Assembly: GCA_028688515.1 (NCBI GenBank)
Contig: JAQTXZ010000001.1
Coordinates: forward strand, 806,001-870,000
Length of the DNA stretch: 64,000 nucleotides
Reading direction: 5' to 3'
Source of the DNA: Patescibacteria group bacterium
GTDB lineage: Bacteria > Patescibacteriota > Patescibacteriia > 2-12-FULL-60-25
The notes beneath the pieces are model-generated. The model was not told where the DNA came from. It did no database searches and saw nothing but the letters and a program-made list of their open reading frames with translations. Below, piece by piece: positions 60,177 through 64,000 of the stretch (its first letter is position 1; every line of letters begins with the position of its first letter). The position numbers and the translations under genes are program-made.

Positions 60177-60300
60177 CATAACTCACCCTGCCCTCTCTTA
60201 CCCAAGAGAGGGTTCTGCCGAACTGTCGAACAATAAAACTGACTTACACAAGGATGATGAGGTACTCTCTTGGGTAAGAGAGCTAGAGTGAGTTATGCTG
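60176..60300. repeat. palindromic repeat family 3, copy a
   Basis: AGCATAACTCACCCTGCCCT at the left end and, inverted, AGAGTGAGTTATGCT at the right; inner arms CTCTCTTACCCAAGAGAG and CTCTCTTGGGTAAGAGAG. Copy b lies at 61061-61170; together they flank one gene. Confidence 0.82.
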
Positions 60301-60316
60301 TACGTCGCAAGACAAC

Positions 60317-60997
60317 TCACGAACCATCTATAGGCAACTCTTTTTGCTCGGTGTAATAGGCTAGTTCCTCATCCAATGTCTGGAGTGGAACGACATTGCC
60401 TTTAAAATATATTTCATCCTGGTAACTTTTTACTTTTGCATTAACCTCCTCGGCTAAAAGAGCCGGCCAGCCGTCTGTTAAAGCCTGCAAATCCGACAAG
60501 CGTTTTTCATAACCTTTTTGCAATTCCCGTCCTTCTTCGAGTAATGATTCGAGCGTCTTTGGATGCGATGTCCAATAATCTTGCATCAAATGATGGCGTA
60601 CTTTCTCTATTTCGTGACGTTCATCGTCATGCAAAGTCATATCAACATCTTCGTGATCCAACACGCAGTCAACTCCACTGCATCCCGAATCGCGGCGGAA
60701 TCTTTCCATCAGATGCGCAGTCGATTTGCTGACCGCCTGCAAAACTCTGTCCCATTCGATAAGCGCACCTTCTTCCTTAAAAAATCTCGTCAAAGCAAAA
60801 CGCACCGACCAAACCTCTTTTGCCAGCTCCATCACAAACTCCGCGAGCTCCGTCTTATCCGTCTTTTCTCCGTCATCATAAGCTCTTACCAGCTCGTCGG
60901 ACTTTTGTTGCGTTTCGACAGATGCGAAGCCGGACCACTCGGCAAGAAAATCTACAAGCTGATTGCGGTCTTTGATGTTTAGAAACAGGTTTTCCAT
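60317..60997 (-). CDS. hypothetical helical protein (226 aa)
   Basis: The start MENLFLNIKDRNQLVDFLAE at 60997 gives 226 residues, entirely helical and acidic, with DCVLDHEDVDMTLHDDERHE in the middle. No signal peptide, membrane helix or known family. The gene is isolated between the two copies of palindromic repeat family 3, so it may have been moved or protected as a cassette. A TATTAT-like -10 lies just upstream of the start. Confidence 0.7.
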   Translation of the reverse strand: MENLFLNIKDRNQLVDFLAEWSGFASVETQQKSDELVRAYDDGEKTDKTELAEFVMELAKEVWSVRFALTRFFKEEGALIEWDRVLQAVSKSTAHLMERFRRDSGCSGVDCVLDHEDVDMTLHDDERHEIEKVRHHLMQDYWTSHPKTLESLLEEGRELQKGYEKRLSDLQALTDGWPALLAEEVNAKVKSYQDEIYFKGNVVPLQTLDEELAYYTEQKELPIDGS

Positions 60998-61060
60998 ACT
61001 CACAGTATTATAACACAGGGACAAGCGGACCAGGCGTAATGATTGTCCGTAAGTCATACA

Positions 61061-61170
61061 GCATAACTCACCCTGCCCTCTCTTACCCAAGAGAGGGTTC
61101 TGAAAAACTCACCGACACAAGGATGATGCGGTTCTTTCTCTTGGGTAAGAGAAAGTTAGAATGAGTTAGA
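61061..61170. repeat. palindromic repeat family 3, copy b
   Basis: GCATAACTCACCCTGCCCTC at the left, TTAGAATGAGTTAGAC at the right, same inner arms as copy a (60176-60300) but with a degraded right end. Confidence 0.82.
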
Positions 61171-61226
61171 CTCAACAACTTCTAAAACTTTCGTAACTAC
61201 CCCGTTGGTAATTATCTTAAATAAAA

Positions 61227-61252
61227 AAAGCCGGAGTGGTTACCGGCGACGA
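61227..61252 (-). terminator. intrinsic terminator
   Basis: On the minus strand GCCGG-taaccact-CCGGC is followed by TTTTTTT, about 50 bp after the stop of the 270-residue gene. Confidence 0.8.
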
Positions 61253-61302
61253 TGTAACACGTGATGCGTGAAGCATTAAACGTATTACAAGTTGGAGGCT
61301 CT

Positions 61303-62115
61303 CTACTTCATGTCCATCTTACCCATCGTACCTCGCGACCTCTTTTTTTCCTGTAAGACTACCAATCTTTCGGCCGCGCTCTGCCTGATGCCTGAAAAAT
61401 CATCCCCCAAAGCCTCCTGAAGATTTCCAAAACGCCGTACTATTACTTCTCCGGGAATAGACCGAGCGAAGACGATGCTGCGCAGCGCCTCTAGAGTCTC
61501 ATCGCTACACTCATGAATCCAATCCGACAGGCCGAAAGCGATCAGCACTTCGAAGTACGCCACTCGATGTTGCGCCACGACTCCCCTGAAATCATCACCT
61601 TGAGCCTTCATGAAATCACCGGCCTGCCTGCAGCGTTTGAGGAATTTTTTAACCGACGACTGCGGATGCATATCGTTACGATCAAAGAAGCTGTCCGGCC
61701 TATGGAGCAGTAAGACACTCAACACGCGGCCGAACAGCGCAGGTTGCTGGACGAAATCCTTTGCCCAGTTAATCAACTCGGGGTACCTGTTGTCATACGG
61801 TTCGCAGTTCAAGTACTTAAAGATAAGAAGTTCAGCTGCGACTAAGTGACAACCAGTCACAGACCACGGCGGACCATATTGTGGATTGAGCTTGCCCGGT
61901 ATCTCAATACAGTACCCTGATACATCTTTCTCTTCGAGAAGATCCAGCAGCCAGTTGACTGCCTTTGCTTGCCACTCGAAATCAAAGATCGTCTGGAGAT
62001 AGGCAATGAATAGCGGCCCCCTTGTCTTCTCCAGCCCAGCGAGCCAGTCTTCCCAGCTCATATTCCGATCAGAGGACGATGTTGCTTTGGCGATCTCTGA
62101 CAATGACTTTTCCAT
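61303..62115 (-). CDS. hypothetical protein (270 aa)
   Basis: A 270-residue soluble, helix-rich protein with AAGG upstream of the ATG at 62115. It has a Trp-rich start (SWEDWLAGLEKTRGPLFIAY) and helical repeats with regular Leu spacing (LLIFKYLNCEPYDNRYPELI, FGRVLSVLLLHRPDSFFDRN) that could form an alpha-solenoid. No family is recognised. Terminated by a good hairpin at 61227-61252; transcribed divergently from the S1 protein. Confidence 0.7.
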   Translation of the reverse strand: MEKSLSEIAKATSSSDRNMSWEDWLAGLEKTRGPLFIAYLQTIFDFEWQAKAVNWLLDLLEEKDVSGYCIEIPGKLNPQYGPPWSVTGCHLVAAELLIFKYLNCEPYDNRYPELINWAKDFVQQPALFGRVLSVLLLHRPDSFFDRNDMHPQSSVKKFLKRCRQAGDFMKAQGDDFRGVVAQHRVAYFEVLIAFGLSDWIHECSDETLEALRSIVFARSIPGEVIVRRFGNLQEALGDDFSGIRQSAAERLVVLQEKKRSRGTMGKMDMK

Positions 62116-62334
62116 GGTACAAACCTTCCTTTTCCGCTCCCGCTCCTGGAGAGCGGTTAAAGGTTAATCCTTGGCTAAGATAAGGTCAACTGCGACTATT
62201 GCCAAAATCGGCTATATACTGTAGACTTTGGCTACTTAAAAAACTCACGTTTCCGTGCGGTTAGACGCAAGATTGTGCGTCTCTACAGCGTGGAAGCGGC
62301 TGCACGGTTTAGGTGCGGCTAATGTTCAATAGTT

Positions 62335-63441
62335 ATGTCAACAAAAATTGCTCCTGAAAATCAAACCAGCGAGATCGGCAAACTGCTCGAAGACAAAATT
62401 TATACAAACTATCCCAAACCCGGGGATGTGGTGCACGGCAAAGTCATCTCCGTGGGTCGCAACGAAGTCAGAATCGACATCGGAGGCCTGGCCGTTGGCT
62501 TGGTCCGAGGGCCGGAACTTGATCCGCAAGCCGTGCTCGCAGTAGGCGACGAAATCGATGCAACAGTGGTTGATTTGGACAACGAATTCGGCGAACTGGA
62601 ATTAAGCCTTAAGGGTGCAGGCCGCAAAAAGACCTGGGAAAAAATCAAAGAACTTTTTACGAGCGGAGTGGTTGTTACCGCACGCATTCTCGAGGCCAAC
62701 AAAGGCGGACTCATTGTGCGCTTGGAAGGCATCACCGGATTTTTGCCTGTTTCGCAGCTTTCACCCGAGAATTATCCCCGCGTGCAGGGCGGCGAAAAGA
62801 ACCGCATTTTGGAAAAACTCAAAGAGTTGGTTACGCGCGATTTGGAAGTTAAAGTCATCGACGTAAACGAGGAAGAAGGCAAATTCATTGTTTCCGAAAA
62901 AGCCGTTTGGGAAACCAAACAGGAAAGCGTCATCTCCAAATATAAAGTCGGAGATACGGTGGAGGGCAATGTTACGGCCGTTACGGACTTTGGCGCTTTC
63001 ATCAAATTTGACGCCAATCTGGAAGGCTTGGTGCACATCAGCGAAATCGCCTGGCAACGCATCGACCACCCGCGCGACGTGCTCAAAATTGGCGACCGCG
63101 TCCGCGCAGAAATCATCAACTTGGAAGGCTCGAAAATCTTCCTCTCAATGAAAAAGCTGGTGGAAGATCCGTGGGTCAATGTCAGCAAAAAATACAAAGA
63201 GGGCGACTGGGTCAAAGGCCGCGTGCTCAAGATCAATCCCTTTGGACTCTTTGTCGAGCTTGATCCTGATATTCACGGCCTTGCTCACATCAGCGAACTG
63301 GCCGACAAGCCGGTCAAAGATGTAAACGAAATCGCACGCATCGGAGATGAATTTGATTTCCGTATCGTGTCCATCGAACCGTTAAACCACCGTTTGGGCC
63401 TTTCACTCAAAAAAGACAAAGTGGAAGCGGAGAAGAAATAA
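62335..63441 (+). CDS. rpsA: S1 RNA-binding domain protein (ribosomal protein S1-like)
   Basis: A 368-residue protein made of four S1 domains: PKPGDVVHGKVISVGRNEVR (from residue 24), TSGVVVTARILEANKGGLIV (from about 110), YKVGDTVEGNVTAVTDFGAF (from about 203) and YKEGDWVKGRVLKINPFGLF (from about 288). Bacterial S1 has up to six, so this is the short form found in reduced genomes. It helps mRNA binding on the 30S subunit, which may matter here because many genes have no Shine-Dalgarno. TAATGT lies shortly before the ATG. Confidence 0.93.
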   Translation: MSTKIAPENQTSEIGKLLEDKIYTNYPKPGDVVHGKVISVGRNEVRIDIGGLAVGLVRGPELDPQAVLAVGDEIDATVVDLDNEFGELELSLKGAGRKKTWEKIKELFTSGVVVTARILEANKGGLIVRLEGITGFLPVSQLSPENYPRVQGGEKNRILEKLKELVTRDLEVKVIDVNEEEGKFIVSEKAVWETKQESVISKYKVGDTVEGNVTAVTDFGAFIKFDANLEGLVHISEIAWQRIDHPRDVLKIGDRVRAEIINLEGSKIFLSMKKLVEDPWVNVSKKYKEGDWVKGRVLKINPFGLFVELDPDIHGLAHISELADKPVKDVNEIARIGDEFDFRIVSIEPLNHRLGLSLKKDKVEAEKK

Positions 63442-63467
63442 AATTAAAAATCGCAAAGCAAAAACGC

Positions 63468-63490
63468 TCGACATTAGTCGGGCGTTTTGC
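63468..63490 (+). terminator. intrinsic terminator of rpsA
   Basis: AAAACGC-tcgacattagtcgg-GCGTTTT about 30 bases after the rpsA stop. Confidence 0.75.
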
Positions 63491-63496
63491 TAAATT

Positions 63497-64000
63497 ATGT
63501 ACATGAAAATCGCTTACGTCGACGGATATAAGATACGGCAGACGCTGGATACGGACTTTAATCTCGTGCACTTGCACGTAGACGATCCGACCGAATATTC
63601 TCCCAAATTTTATATTCCGCGCGGTGAAATCTGGATAGACCATCGCTTCAAAAAAGAGACCTCTCATCTGTTGAAATTCGAATTAAGATGGTACGGCAAA
63701 CAAAACGGAACGTACCACGAGATAAGAAAGCGGGATTTGAAAAATGCGAAACATTTGGGCGATGCTCCTGATTTCGTCATCAAAACTCAAAAGAAAAATA
63801 GGCTGGCCATCCGCCACGTCGATGGAAGCATCGTGCGCAAATACATTGACCCTGAATGGGTCTGCGGCGGACACGATTTTGTTTACGGCTACATTCCAAA
63901 AAACGAAATTTGGATCGACTCTCTGATGGATCCGCGCGATTTGCCCCACGTTCTGCTACACGAAACCATTGAACGTAATCTGATGTCCGCAGGCATGTCT
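63497..64000 (+). CDS. hypothetical protein, 3' end outside the window
   Basis: From the ATG at 63497 (or 63503) the frame is open to the right edge, 168 residues so far. It has two similar halves, KFYIPRGEIWIDHRFKKETS and YGYIPKNEIWIDSLMDPRDL, each followed by a histidine-containing helix; the second reads HVLLHETIERNLMSAGMS. The HETIE helix resembles a zinc-peptidase-like signature. I recall similar proteins from Patescibacteria but no characterised one. No Shine-Dalgarno; the start is close behind the rpsA terminator. Confidence 0.65.
   Translation, partial: MYMKIAYVDGYKIRQTLDTDFNLVHLHVDDPTEYSPKFYIPRGEIWIDHRFKKETSHLLKFELRWYGKQNGTYHEIRKRDLKNAKHLGDAPDFVIKTQKKNRLAIRHVDGSIVRKYIDPEWVCGGHDFVYGYIPKNEIWIDSLMDPRDLPHVLLHETIERNLMSAGMS

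Noticed and set aside
4777-64000. Alternative genetic code with TGA as Gly (Gracilibacteria).
   Set aside because: Many convincing genes end at TGA exactly where the family ends, and no in-frame TGA occurs within core genes.

Overview
The window looks like a chromosomal segment of a Candidate Phyla Radiation (Patescibacteria) bacterium, probably Parcubacteria-like. The reasons are a host backbone of about 45-50% GC by eye, compact core genes with almost no biosynthesis, an archaeal-style RNase HII, secreted proteins of a kind I recall from Patescibacteria (an Ig-like protein with a C-terminal FPNEKVYFTW-type domain and a Cys-rich membrane protein), an RNase J with a long basic N-terminus, and a class A RNase P RNA decorated with short palindromes. 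TGA is used as a stop, so this is not the Gracilibacteria code. The exact phylum is inference.

Layout. (1) 1-4518 is the right part of a GC-rich integrated element: two hypothetical genes, a tyrosine integrase and a small excisionase-like protein. It ends in the 3' tail of a tRNA-Gly gene that fits an attachment site. (2) 4520-7700 holds a run of small orphan genes with strong Shine-Dalgarno sites and a DUF3800 protein. (3) 7718-27814 is mostly backbone: tRNA-Phe, tRNA-Ile(GAU), a rare-type tRNA-Ile(UAU), a lipoprotein, a flavin reductase-like protein, a minus-strand cluster (HAD, phosphoglycerate-mutase fold, deoxyribosyltransferase-like, sugar reductase), oligoendopeptidase F, RNase HII, RluD, a cytidylate-kinase-like protein, L19, UvrA, a membrane/secreted pair with a DsbA-like protein, SecG, a peptide-binding protein and tRNA-Leu. 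(4) 27885-29667 is a caspase-like protease gene between 51-bp direct repeats. (5) 30635-33823 is the most unusual locus: a GC-rich IS110-like recombinase gene embedded in an array of six related structured RNA units. Each unit carries up to three internal loops of identical geometry (fixed length, variable sequence), reminiscent of the guide loops of IS110 bridge RNAs but multiplied. (6) 33844-46521 is backbone again: RNase J, TrpS, a CHASE2-adenylate cyclase next to a FecR/Ig protein, RNase P RNA, a polyprenyl sugar transferase and hydrolases. (7) 46595-50455 is a GC-rich accessory block with a duplicated leader, orphan genes and a hairpin-rich noncoding stretch. (8) 51194-64000 holds a TrmB-type regulator, two glycosyltransferases, two large secreted proteins, orphan genes and an S1-domain protein.

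How it fits together. Core genes mostly lack Shine-Dalgarno sites, and several have a -10 box only 6-10 bases before the ATG (likely leaderless). The accessory small genes almost all have strong GGAGG-type sites, so the chromosome appears to carry two classes of translation start. Several families of short palindromic repeats sit between genes. Some are read in frame inside proteins (glycosyltransferase, RluD, flavin reductase) or sit in the loops of RNase P RNA. The secreted and envelope genes (sugar transferase, glycosyltransferases, Ig-like proteins, SecG, DsbA-like) suggest investment in the cell surface, as expected for an epibiotic lifestyle.
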